In this document: piece by piece, positions 25,530 to 32,276 of the stretch
How positions within the stretch are numbered: the stretch's first letter is position 1
How the letters are laid out: each line of letters starts with the position of its first letter
NCBI RefSeq assembly: GCF_020172665.1
Contig: NZ_CP083985.1
Span: 1,944,596-1,976,871 of the forward strand
Length of the DNA stretch: 32,276 bases
Reading direction: 5' to 3'
Source: [Mycobacterium] zoologicum
GTDB lineage: Bacteria > Actinomycetota > Actinomycetes > Mycobacteriales > Mycobacteriaceae
The notes under the pieces: model-generated
What the model was told of the DNA's origin: nothing
The model's input: only the letters and a program-made list of their open reading frames with translations
Database searches by the model: none
Made by a program: the position numbers and the translations under genes

Positions 25530-26108
25530 TCAATCGTCACGTCGAGGGGCTCGCCCATCGGGCGGCCAGGAGTCGGTACCCGACTCAAGCGGAATATTCA
25601 AGGATCGAAGCAGGATCGAAAAGAGCCGCCAATTGGCGATCGCTCCGACAAGTTCGACCAAAACCGCGTGATCGCCATTGAATGCCTTGTGGCACGCGGC
25701 CCAGTTTTCCTCGGCAATGACCCCGTCACGTACCACATCATCGGTCGCCGCCAGGACCGCACGCTCGGCATGGCCCAGACGATTGGAACTCTGCCAGTCA
25801 CGCACCGCCAGAAGGTCATCCGAAGCCACACCGAGCAGCGTCGCGATTCGCCAATGCTGTGTCCACTCATATACCGACCCCGTTACCCAGCCGATGCGCA
25901 TGATGATCAATTCGCGTAGCCGGGCGTCGAGCACACCGTTAAATAGCAGCGCCTCAAGCATTCCGTACAGGGCCACTGCGAGGCTCGGCTGGTGAAGTGC
26001 CACGCGAAATACTGACAGTTCTGCCATCTCTGCGGGCAGCCCACACTCGGCAGCCCGCAGCCGGGCCTGCTCAAGGTCGAGCATCGGTACGCGTTCCGTT
26101 CTCGTCAC
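25530..26108 (-). CDS. Carboxymuconolactone decarboxylase family protein (AhpD-like)
   Basis: A 192-residue all-helical protein of the CMD/AhpD superfamily. Core features are LDARLRELIIMRIGWVTGSVYEW, where the usual CxxC redox motif is replaced by TGSVYEW, and WQHWRIATLLGVASDDL-type spacing around a conserved histidine (QHWRIATLLGV). Without the cysteines it is unlikely to act as a peroxidase. GTG 26108 has GGAAGG 8 nt upstream; ATG 26084 is also possible. It overlaps the 3' end of the alcohol dehydrogenase by 38 bp, so the two are probably in one operon. Confidence 0.85.
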   Translation of the reverse strand: MTRTERVPMLDLEQARLRAAECGLPAEMAELSVFRVALHQPSLAVALYGMLEALLFNGVLDARLRELIIMRIGWVTGSVYEWTQHWRIATLLGVASDDLLAVRDWQSSNRLGHAERAVLAATDDVVRDGVIAEENWAACHKAFNGDHAVLVELVGAIANWRLFSILLRSLNIPLESGTDSWPPDGRAPRRDD

Positions 26109-27243
26109 GTGTGACCTTCCTCTGTTGAAGCTCCGCATGCTGTGAGGGCGTGGGCACGAAGACGTTGTGCAGGGCCGCACTCGATTTGGCATTTTCATCT
26201 GCAAGCGAACTGAGCAGCGGCGCGAGACCAGCGAATCCGGTTGATTCTCTTGTGATCCGGTCGAACGGCCAGCGGCGCGTGGCCAGAATCTCGAGGGCTG
26301 CCCGGTAGGCGGGATACTCCACGCCGAGTGCACCGGCGATGTGTAATTCCTTATACACCAGCGTGTCTGGTTCAAAGCCGGGCGCGCCGCCTCCGCCGCG
26401 GGTGCCAGCAACCACGACCCTGCCGCCAGGCCTGGCAAGGGCGACGGCGTCGGCGAACGCGGAGGGTGCTTTGGCGGTGACATCGATGACCACGTCGGCA
26501 AGCTGTCCGCCTGTCTCACGCTGGAGCGCTGTCACTGCATCGTCCTGCGATACGTCGATGGGCAGGTCGACACCGAATGATCTGGCTATGGCCAGTCGCT
26601 GATCGTCGCGTGGACCGATGCCGGTCATCGCGACGAAAGCGGCTCCCGCCTCTTTCGCCGCCACCGCCGCGCAGATCCCGCGGATGCCCGGTCCCAGTAT
26701 CGCTACGATACCCCCCGCCTTGGTGTCGGGAAGAGTTTTCCCCCATTGGATACCGGCCCCGAGAGGGTTGAACAACGTGGCGAGAACGGGGTCCATGTCT
26801 TCGGCAATCGGGAGTAGCATCGCGTCCCACGGAAGCTCCACATGGGTGGCGTATCCGCCCCATAACCCGGCGCCGATCTCCACGTCGACGAACCCGAACA
26901 TGGTGGCGATGCCGTTCACCGCACATCGCCGGTATTCGCCGCGGCGACACTCCGGGCAGTCTCGGCAGGACCGGAACACCTCGACGGCCACGCGCTGGCC
27001 GGCCCGGACGCACCAGCGTTCGCTGGCCGCATTGCCGACATGTTCGACGATGCCGACGATTTCGTGACCTGGAACGAATGAGAAGCCGGCAGGCAGGTGT
27101 CCGGTGAATTGTTCGTGATCTGTACCGCATAGACCACATGCTTCAACTCGCAGGATCGCACCGCGGTCACCGACGTCGGGGATGGTCATCTGGCGCCGCT
27201 CCAGATTCCGCGGTCCGGTCAACACCATGGCCTCGGCGATCAT
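26071..27243 (-). CDS. Zinc-dependent alcohol dehydrogenase (MDR family)
   Basis: A 390-residue medium-chain dehydrogenase. Catalytic zinc ligands lie in CGLCGTDHEQFTGHLP and PGHEIVGIVEHVG, and structural zinc cysteines in CRDCPECRRGEYRRC. The Rossmann region contains IVAILGPGIRGICAAVAAKE, followed by LARPGGRVVVAGTRGGGG. It would oxidise an alcohol to an aldehyde or ketone with NAD(P)+; the substrate is unknown. ATG 27243 lies in an ATGA overlap with the upstream thiolase remnant, and a second ATG at 27228 is possible. The gene belongs to a minus-strand catabolic arm with the CMD-like protein. Confidence 0.92.
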   Translation of the reverse strand: MIAEAMVLTGPRNLERRQMTIPDVGDRGAILRVEACGLCGTDHEQFTGHLPAGFSFVPGHEIVGIVEHVGNAASERWCVRAGQRVAVEVFRSCRDCPECRRGEYRRCAVNGIATMFGFVDVEIGAGLWGGYATHVELPWDAMLLPIAEDMDPVLATLFNPLGAGIQWGKTLPDTKAGGIVAILGPGIRGICAAVAAKEAGAAFVAMTGIGPRDDQRLAIARSFGVDLPIDVSQDDAVTALQRETGGQLADVVIDVTAKAPSAFADAVALARPGGRVVVAGTRGGGGAPGFEPDTLVYKELHIAGALGVEYPAYRAALEILATRRWPFDRITRESTGFAGLAPLLSSLADENAKSSAALHNVFVPTPSQHAELQQRKVTRDENGTRTDARP

Positions 27244-27674
27244 GGAAGCTCGAATCCCGTGGACGACCCTGTGTTTCGGAGGCAAACCGTTCTGCCAACG
27301 TACATCTCGCCCGCCATCGCCTCGGCAATCTGCGGATCGTCGCTGCGTGCGACGACTCTTCGCCCGTCGGACAGGTGCGCGATGGTCGGTGTCCATCGAG
27401 GTCGCCCGTCTCGGTCGTATTCGACCGTGTACCCGTCCACTGTCGCGCGACCGGTCGCCTCGTCGACGCCTGCGACGGCCAGCCGCGATGAATCGATCGG
27501 AGTTTGTTCGTCTGCCGTGTCGATCAGTCGCCACCCGGTTGGTGGAGGGGTGGCCGACCACACACCGACCGAATGTTTCGTCGAATACCAACCGAGGCCG
27601 GTGACGACGTCGTCCCCGCGATGGGTGACTTCGCCTACGCCGACCGCCACCGGAGTACGCGCTTCTACCGACAA
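27240..27674 (-). pseudogene. Internally deleted thiolase (acetyl-CoA acetyltransferase-like)
   Basis: The 144-residue frame joins a thiolase-type N-terminus (ARTPVAVGVGEVTHR) directly to the C-terminal part of the mycobacterial thiolase family (GLGWYSTKHSVGVWS, then DGYTVEYDRDGRPRW and GRRVVARSDDPQIAEAMAGE). Full-length members have around 500 residues, so roughly 350, including all catalytic Cys and His residues, are missing. The junction lies near GDDVVTG, at about 27600. The frame is preserved. The start seen is TTG 27674 with no good ribosome site. It keeps an ATGA overlap with the dehydrogenase, so translational coupling may survive although catalysis cannot. Confidence 0.7.
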
Positions 27675-27708
27675 TCGATCACTCGCTCAGGGCCACGGGC
27701 TGTTGTGA

Positions 27709-27728
27709 GACACGAATGCGATGGTGTC
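27709..27728. promoter_or_regulatory. Possible TetR operator between divergent arms
   Basis: GACAC (27709-27713) and GTGTC (27724-27728) are inverted around a 10-nt spacer, in the gap between the thiolase remnant and the tetR gene. The location fits a regulator site for both arms, but 5-bp arms are weak evidence. Confidence 0.3.
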
Positions 27729-27778
27729 ATATCTGCAGTCAAGCCACAATGGTGTGCGCCCGCGGCATACTGGCTGTT

Positions 27779-28408
27779 GTGTCGACGAAGTTGGTGCGAT
27801 GGGGTGCCGCCGCGCCGTCAGATCGTGATTCCGCTCGCGACCGATTGCTAGATGCTGCCGAGCGGTGCCTAGAGAGTTGCGGCGTGGTAGGCACGACCAT
27901 GGAGGACATCGGCAGAACAGCGGGTGTCTCCAGGGCAACGGTGTATCGCTACTTCCCTAATCGGGAGGCGGTGATGTCGGGCGTCATCATTCGCGCCGCC
28001 GAGCGCTATCTCGATCGCATCAACCCCCGGATCGCGGAGCACACCGATCTGGGCTCCGCTCTCGTCGATTTCGTGGAATACACAGTTGAGGCCGCGCGCC
28101 GCGAAGAGATCATCGGATTGTTGTTCGGCAGCGACGAGGAACTCGCCGGCGTTGGCCTCGCGGCGGGGACCTCGACGTCACTCTTCGAACTCGTCACCGA
28201 GTTTCTCCGTCCCATCTTCAGGAGACACTGGAGTTACGTAGAACCGGGCGTCTCCGTCGACGACGCCGCCGAGTGGGTTCTCCGCACGATACTGAGCCTG
28301 CTGACTGTTCGAGGACCGCGGGAGCGCAGTCGTGACGGGCTCCGGACATTTCTTTCAAGGTTTCTCCTTCCCGCAATCCTGGCGAGCGACCATTGTCGAC
28401 CGATGTGA
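27779..28408 (+). CDS. TetR family transcriptional regulator
   Basis: A 209-residue regulator. The N-terminal helix-turn-helix is ARDRLLDAAERCLESCGVVG ... TMEDIGRTAGVSRATVYRYF, and the C-terminal ligand domain is all-helical (SALVDFVEYTVEAARREEII). GTG 27779 starts the protein about 20 residues ahead of the first helix. There is no Shine-Dalgarno; a CATACT lies 7 nt upstream and could be a -10 for a leaderless transcript. ATG 27749 is an alternative. It probably controls the flanking catabolic genes. Confidence 0.88.
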   Translation: MSTKLVRWGAAAPSDRDSARDRLLDAAERCLESCGVVGTTMEDIGRTAGVSRATVYRYFPNREAVMSGVIIRAAERYLDRINPRIAEHTDLGSALVDFVEYTVEAARREEIIGLLFGSDEELAGVGLAAGTSTSLFELVTEFLRPIFRRHWSYVEPGVSVDDAAEWVLRTILSLLTVRGPRERSRDGLRTFLSRFLLPAILASDHCRPM

Positions 28409-28455
28409 CAGACAAGGCGTAATGTCTCAACCACAGCTGAGGTAGGAGGCCGGAC

Positions 28456-28899
28456 ATGTCTGTGCAGTTCACCGCGTTCAACCAGCAGGTCGCTGAACAA
28501 CTGCAGAGCGCAGCAGAAACCACGGGCGGGCTGGCCGGTTACCTCGGCTTCCGGCACACTGAATTCACTGCTGGACGGCTCGTCGCGGAGATGGACGCAC
28601 GCGACGACCTGAAGACGCCTTTCGGCAACTTGCATGGCGGCTGCTTGTCGGCCATGGTCGACCATTGCCTTGGAGTGGTGTTTTATCCCGTGATTCCGAT
28701 GGGATCCTGGGTCGCGACGACGGAGTTCAAACTGAATTTGCTTCGTCCAGTCTCCAGCGGAACCTGTGTAGCCACGGCTGAGATCATCTCGCTGGGCAGA
28801 ACCAGCGGTGTGGCACGTATCGACATCTGCAACGACGGCAGAGCGGTGTGTGCGGCGCAGGGCACCGTCACCGTCGTCGCACCGAAGGCCATCTCTTGA
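28456..28899 (+). CDS. PaaI family hotdog thioesterase
   Basis: A 147-residue single hotdog-fold protein. The active-site region is FGNLHGGCLSAMVDHCLGV, with the HGG turn and an Asp on the following helix, and WVATTEFKLNLLRPVSSGTC forms the family's beta strand. Such enzymes hydrolyse acyl- or aryl-CoA thioesters. TAGGAGG lies 7 nt before ATG 28456. The stop overlaps the hydrolase start (TGATG), so the two are co-translated. With the dehydrogenase and thiolase remnant it suggests catabolism of an acyl-CoA or ring compound. Confidence 0.9.
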   Translation: MSVQFTAFNQQVAEQLQSAAETTGGLAGYLGFRHTEFTAGRLVAEMDARDDLKTPFGNLHGGCLSAMVDHCLGVVFYPVIPMGSWVATTEFKLNLLRPVSSGTCVATAEIISLGRTSGVARIDICNDGRAVCAAQGTVTVVAPKAIS

Positions 28900-29810
28900 T
28901 GTCTGCAAACAGAGCACATGATTCGTCCGCTCCTGTCGTCGAGCGCGTGCCCACGGTGGATGGGCTCTCGCTGGCGGTCGACTTCTACCGCTGTGACGGA
29001 CCGCGGGCGGTCGTGTTGCTCCTTCACGGCGGTGGTCAGAGCCGGCACGCCTGGGATGTCACCGCCCAACGATTGCATCAGCGGGGCTACACCGTTGCCG
29101 CCTACGACGCAAGGGGACATGGTGACAGCGACTGGGATCCAGACGGACGCTATGACATCGAACGGCTGGGGTCCGACCTGTTGGCCGTGCGCGCGTACGC
29201 CGGCTCCGCCCGCCCAGTTGCCGCGATCGGGGCATCGTTGGGCGGTTTGACCATCCTCGGCACGCACTTGCTCGCCCCATCGGAGCTATGGCAGGCCGTC
29301 GTCCTGGTTGACATCACTCCGCGAATGCAGATGCACGGCGCCCGCCGAGTCCTATCGTTCATGTCGGCCCATCCCGAAGGTTTCGACAGCCTAGAGTCGG
29401 CCGCTGACGTGATCGCCGCCTACAACCCGCACCGCCCTCGCCCCGAAAACGTCGACGGCCTTCAAAAAGTCCTCCGCCGACGTGGAGACGGTCGCTGGGC
29501 CTGGCGATGGGATCCGGCGTTTGCGACGTCGAATTTTCAGTTCCTGCAGAGTGATTCAGACGACGGCGCAGAGGAGTTCGAGATGATGAGCGCATTCCTT
29601 GTCGATGGCGCGCGACAGGTGTCCGCGCCGGCGCTGCTGGTCCGCGGCCTGCTGTCGGACATAGTCTCCGAAGAGACAGTGAAGGATTTCCTCACCTTGG
29701 TTCCCCACGCGCAAACCGTTGACGTGTCGGGCGCGGGCCACATGGTTGCTGGCGACAACAACGACGCATTCTCGACGGCGGTCGTCGACTTTCTCGACCG
29801 TACCGTTTGA
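28899..29810 (+). CDS. Alpha/beta hydrolase
   Basis: A 303-residue alpha/beta hydrolase. The oxyanion region is VVLLLHGGGQSRHAWD, followed by YDARGHGDSDWD, the nucleophile elbow AAIGASLGGLTILG (Ser in GASLGG), an acid in LLVRGLLSDIVSEE, and the His in VSGAGHMVAGDNNDAF. The fold and triad are complete. ATG 28899 overlaps the thioesterase stop. The substrate (ester, epoxide, haloalkane or ring-cleavage product) cannot be told from sequence; its pairing with the thioesterase favours a catabolic role. Confidence 0.9.
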   Translation: MSANRAHDSSAPVVERVPTVDGLSLAVDFYRCDGPRAVVLLLHGGGQSRHAWDVTAQRLHQRGYTVAAYDARGHGDSDWDPDGRYDIERLGSDLLAVRAYAGSARPVAAIGASLGGLTILGTHLLAPSELWQAVVLVDITPRMQMHGARRVLSFMSAHPEGFDSLESAADVIAAYNPHRPRPENVDGLQKVLRRRGDGRWAWRWDPAFATSNFQFLQSDSDDGAEEFEMMSAFLVDGARQVSAPALLVRGLLSDIVSEETVKDFLTLVPHAQTVDVSGAGHMVAGDNNDAFSTAVVDFLDRTV

Positions 29811-29851
29811 CGCCAGTCGTCGGGCTGCGCGGGAGATCCCAGTTCGCCACC

Positions 29852-29857
29852 TATTCT
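29852..29857 (+). promoter_or_regulatory. Putative -10 of a leaderless tetR transcript
   Basis: TATTCT fits TANNNT and ends 6 nt before ATG 29864, which places the expected transcription start on or next to the initiation codon. No Shine-Dalgarno is present. Leaderless mRNAs are common in mycobacteria. Confidence 0.5.
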
Positions 29858-29863
29858 GCTCGT

Positions 29864-30481
29864 ATGCCAACTGATTCGGCGCGGATGTCGTTTCGCCGAC
29901 ATATCCGCGAGCAGGTCTTGAGGGCGACACGGGAACTCACCATTGAGAAGGGCTGGGAACAAGTCCGAGTGAGTGAGGTCGCCGAACTTGTCGGCGTCTC
30001 CCGACCGACGCTATACAAGGAGTTCGGCGATAAGCAGGGACTTGGTGACGCGCTCGTGGTGGCCGAGGGTCAGCGCTTCCTGGAGGGTATCCACGCCATC
30101 CTCGCCGAACACACCGGCGACGTTCAGGGCGGCATCACCGCAGCGGTGCGGTTCACCCTGCGTGAAGCAGAAGCCAGTCCGCTCCTGAAGTCGGTGCTGA
30201 CGTCCAGCCACTCAGGGGATGATCGCGCCGGTGCGCCGACGACGGGCGTTCTTCCTCTCCTGCCGACATCGGCGTCCCTGCTCCAGCTCTCCTCCGCGGC
30301 TTTGGTCGCGTGGTTTCACGACCACTTCGCCGATCTCGACTCCGAAGACGTCGAGGAGGTCGCAGACGTTCTGGTGCGGCTCACCGTGAGTCACGTCGTC
30401 CTTCCCTCCGCGGACATCGCCACCACGGGTGCGCGGATCTCGCGGGTGGCGCTCCGCTACCTCGGCGTTGGCTATAGATAG
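29864..30481 (+). CDS. TetR family transcriptional regulator
   Basis: A 205-residue regulator with the N-terminal helix-turn-helix RRHIREQVLRATRELTIEKG ... SEVAELVGVSRPTLYKEF and a helical ligand domain (LSSAALVAWFHDHFADLDSE). ATG 29864 (MPTDSARMS) is chosen because it lies 6 nt after a TATTCT and gives a normal length; an upstream in-frame extension overlaps the hydrolase stop and is less likely. It closes the plus-strand arm of the catabolic cluster and is a second candidate regulator for it. Confidence 0.9.
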   Translation: MPTDSARMSFRRHIREQVLRATRELTIEKGWEQVRVSEVAELVGVSRPTLYKEFGDKQGLGDALVVAEGQRFLEGIHAILAEHTGDVQGGITAAVRFTLREAEASPLLKSVLTSSHSGDDRAGAPTTGVLPLLPTSASLLQLSSAALVAWFHDHFADLDSEDVEEVADVLVRLTVSHVVLPSADIATTGARISRVALRYLGVGYR

Positions 30482-30497
30482 CTGTGACTTGAGCGGT

Positions 30498-30509
30498 CTT
30501 AGCCTCGAT
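30498..30509 (+). mobile_element. Possible terminal repeat of an IS1380-type element
   Basis: CTTAGCCTCGAT occurs here and again at 32148-32159. This copy lies 123 bp upstream of the transposase fragment, where an IS1380 left end would be. The rest of the flank differs between the two copies, as expected for opposite ends of the element. Confidence 0.5.
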
Positions 30510-30547
30510 CCACTGACAATGGACTGTTTGTCGGGGTGTCGGGATAA

Positions 30548-30621
30548 GGAAAGTGCGTTCTGAGCTGGGAAGATTGATATTGTTCAGGCAACAATCGGTC
30601 CAGTTCGAGAACGGCACTTCC
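30548..30621. repeat. Imperfect 74-bp inverted repeat upstream of the transposase fragment
   Basis: GGAAAGTGCGTTCTGAGCTGG (30548-30568, first 20 bases decisive) pairs with the complement of 30600-30621 with two 1-nt gaps and one mismatch. The inside is closed by ATTGTT and AACAAT around CAGGC. Both arms lie in the presumed left end of the IS1380-type element, so a structured transposase leader is likely. Confidence 0.65.
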
Positions 30622-30631
30622 GGCGCGAGTG

Positions 30632-30890
30632 TCCCACACGTTCACCCCGCGGTCCGATGTGTTCGATGAGGACATCTGGTGTCGTGCGCGGGCCTGGTGC
30701 CGGTGATGGCGCTGGCTGAGCAGGCAGGCCTATCGGAGTTGTTGGCCAACAAGATTCACATCGCAGCTCCCAGGGTCAAGTCGAGGTCGGCCAATCCGGC
30801 TCCGAAACTGGCCACCCTGATCGCGAGCATGTACGCGGGCGCGGATTACATCGATGATGTCGACCTGGTCCGCGCGGCGATGTCCCAGGA
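30632..30890 (+). pseudogene. Frameshifted, truncated IS1380-family transposase fragment
   Basis: The first frame reads SHTFTPRSDVFDED (30632-30673). After a 1-nt deletion at about 30674 the next frame continues LVSCAGLVPVMALAEQAG, then PAPKLATLIASMYAGADYI and DDVDLVRAAM. This is the N-terminal quarter of an IS1380-type transposase (typically GADSIDDLDVLR). Homology ends near 30885 and the catalytic domain is absent, so the element is dead. Confidence 0.8.
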
Positions 30891-31230
30891 GCGGTGTAAA
30901 AGAGGCGTCACGTAGGCTCCCTGTTTTGCGTTGGTGATTTTATGCGATCGCTGACGAATTGGATGCCGCCACGGCGAGCATGTCTTGGTCTTACTTAGAT
31001 CGCCTCAATGCTCACTGACGCCGGTTTCGGATCGCTGTTCGAATCCGTTGCAGCAGTTGGAAGTCCCGTCGGTGGCAAGTCGACCGTTGTGTCCGACAGA
31101 CCGTGCATCCGATCACCCCGGCGCGATGGAAAGGAATCACCGGAATCATCGAGGTTTTAACCCTGTGCTGCTGATGGCTCGTGAATAGATACTCGATCGG
31201 ACCGCCCACTCCTCGAACGGGAGGACATCT
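30891..31230. other. Intergenic stretch between the IS remnant and the monooxygenase gene
   Basis: No supported gene. A 26-codon frame (FYAIADELDAATASMSWSYL...) ends at 31019 and may be a relic. A perfect GGGAGGA at about 31220-31226 belongs to the next gene. Other motifs are not recognised. Confidence 0.5.
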
Positions 31231-32175
31231 TTGACCACGACCGTGCCCCAAGGCCGTCAACTGCACCTCGCTGGGTTTTTCTCGGCTGGCAACGTGACCC
31301 ACGCCCACGGTGCGTGGCGTCACGTGGGCGCTACGAATGGCTTTCTCAGCGGCGAGTATTACAAGCGGATCGCTCGGACCTTGGAACGCGGGAAGTTCGA
31401 TTTGTTGTTTTTGCCGGACGGTTTGGCGATCGAAGACAGTTACGGTGGGGATCTTCAGACCGGCGTCGGCCTGGGCGGTCAAGGCGCGATCGCCCTGGAA
31501 CCGACCAGTGTTGTTGCAACAATGGCCGCGGCGACCGACAGATTGGGTTTGGGCGCGACGGTTTCCACGACGTACTACCCGCCCTACCACGTCGCGCGGA
31601 TCTTCGCGACGCTGGACCATCTGTCGGATGGCCGCGTGTCCTGGAATGTCGTGACGTCGCTTAACGACTCGGAGGCACGCAATTTCGGGGTCGACAAGCA
31701 CCTAGAACACGATATCCGCTACGACCGTGCCGACGAGTTCCTTGAGGTCGTGAAGAAGCTGTGGAACTCCTGGGGCGACGATGCTCTGCTGTTGGACAAG
31801 GCGGGCGGGCGGTTTGCCGACCCGAAAAAGGTCCAATACGTTGGGCACCAGGGCAAATGGTTGTCGGTTCGCGGCCCGTTGCAGGTCCCCAGGTCACCGC
31901 AGGGCGAGCCGGTTATCCTGCAGGCGGGATTATCACCGCGCGGTCGGCGCTTCGCCGGGCGGTGGGCCGAAGCGGTGTTTAGTATCTCGCCAAATCTGGA
32001 CATCATGCGTGCGACCTATCAGGACCTCAAGGCGAATGTGGCCGCCGCTGGCCGCGATCCGGACCAGACAAAGGTTTTCACGGCGATCATGCCGGTCCTC
32101 GGCGAGACCGCAGCCATCGCCCGAGACCGGCTGGAATACATCAACTCCTTAGCCTCGATTTTTCGTAGGACTTGA
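31231..32175 (+). pseudogene. NtaA/SnaA/DszA-type flavin monooxygenase, C-terminus lost to an IS
   Basis: The product begins [20 protein letters not shown] and keeps the FMN-dependent LLM core: [36 protein letters not shown] and [20 protein letters not shown]. This is the NtaA/SnaA/DszA/SoxA monooxygenase family, normally around 440-450 residues, which oxidises chelators, sulfur compounds or similar substrates with reduced FMN. Here genuine sequence ends at LEYINSL (about residue 306), after which an IS-like end supplies ASIFRRT and a stop, for 314 residues in all. TTG 31231 has GGGAGGA about 5 nt upstream. Function is probably lost. Confidence 0.85.
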
Positions 32176-32276
32176 TGTGGGCCGGGTCTGGTGCTGGATT
32201 GTGTTGTCCGGTGGTGGTTTTGCGTGGTGGGCGTGGCCGGTCGGCCCGTGTCGCCGGGTTGGGCGGGCGTCCTTTG
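32148..32276 (-). mobile_element. Probable end of an IS1380-type element cut by the window edge
   Basis: CTTAGCCTCGAT at 32148-32159 repeats the word at 30498 and coincides with the point where the monooxygenase loses homology. The rest, to 32276, has no gene and would be the terminal part of an IS lying on the minus strand. Because the sequence stops here, the contig may end inside a repeated element. Confidence 0.6.

Noticed and set aside
25443..25919. 158-codon + strand frame opposite the CMD-like gene
   Set aside because: Overlaps a gene with clear family features and has no domain of its own.

Overview
The window is high-GC DNA with the gene order and protein sequences of a mycobacterial (Mycobacteriaceae) chromosome. 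The first two thirds are the division and cell wall (dcw) cluster: mraZ, rsmH, ftsL, ftsI(pbpB), murE, murF, mraY, murD, ftsW, murG, murC, ftsQ, ftsZ, pgeF, sepF, yggT, wag31(divIVA) and a small membrane protein. There is no ftsA, murB or ddl, FtsL has a proline-rich tail, and Wag31 and FtsZ are of the mycobacterial type. I do not assign a species.

Bases 1-20 are not genomic. They match the Tn5 mosaic end of a Nextera adapter, so the left edge is probably a contig end with untrimmed adapter.

From 132 to about 21,580 the dcw genes lie on the + strand, mostly with 4-bp stop/start overlaps (ATGA or GTGA), which suggests one translationally coupled unit. Three GTGGG repeats at exact 10-bp spacing precede mraZ and look like an MraZ operator. 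Local oddities are: an 18-bp coding minisatellite in ftsL; an AT-rich palindrome inside murD; a 56-bp tandem duplication at the murG/murC junction that creates a 19-codon mini-ORF; a large hairpin in the ftsQ-ftsZ gap; absence of the yggS gene expected between pgeF and sepF; and a minus-strand DUF2249 gene between yggT and wag31, next to a structured intergenic region.

From 21,575 to 24,890 lie a phosphoribosyltransferase, a remnant of an F420-type luciferase-like gene, a divergent pair (dinucleotide-binding oxidoreductase and MarR regulator) with two clear inverted-repeat operators between them, a hypothetical ORF, and a VapBC-type toxin-antitoxin pair. From memory, M. tuberculosis carries ParDE2 in this neighbourhood.

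From 24,900 to the end the DNA is accessory. A gene-poor, lower-GC stretch precedes a divergent catabolic cluster. Its minus-strand arm is a carboxymuconolactone decarboxylase-like protein, a zinc alcohol dehydrogenase and an internally deleted thiolase. Its plus-strand arm is TetR, a PaaI thioesterase, an alpha/beta hydrolase and a second TetR with a probable leaderless start. The right end carries a frameshifted, truncated IS1380-type transposase fragment and a flavin monooxygenase gene cut by what looks like another IS end at about 32,148, which runs to the window edge.
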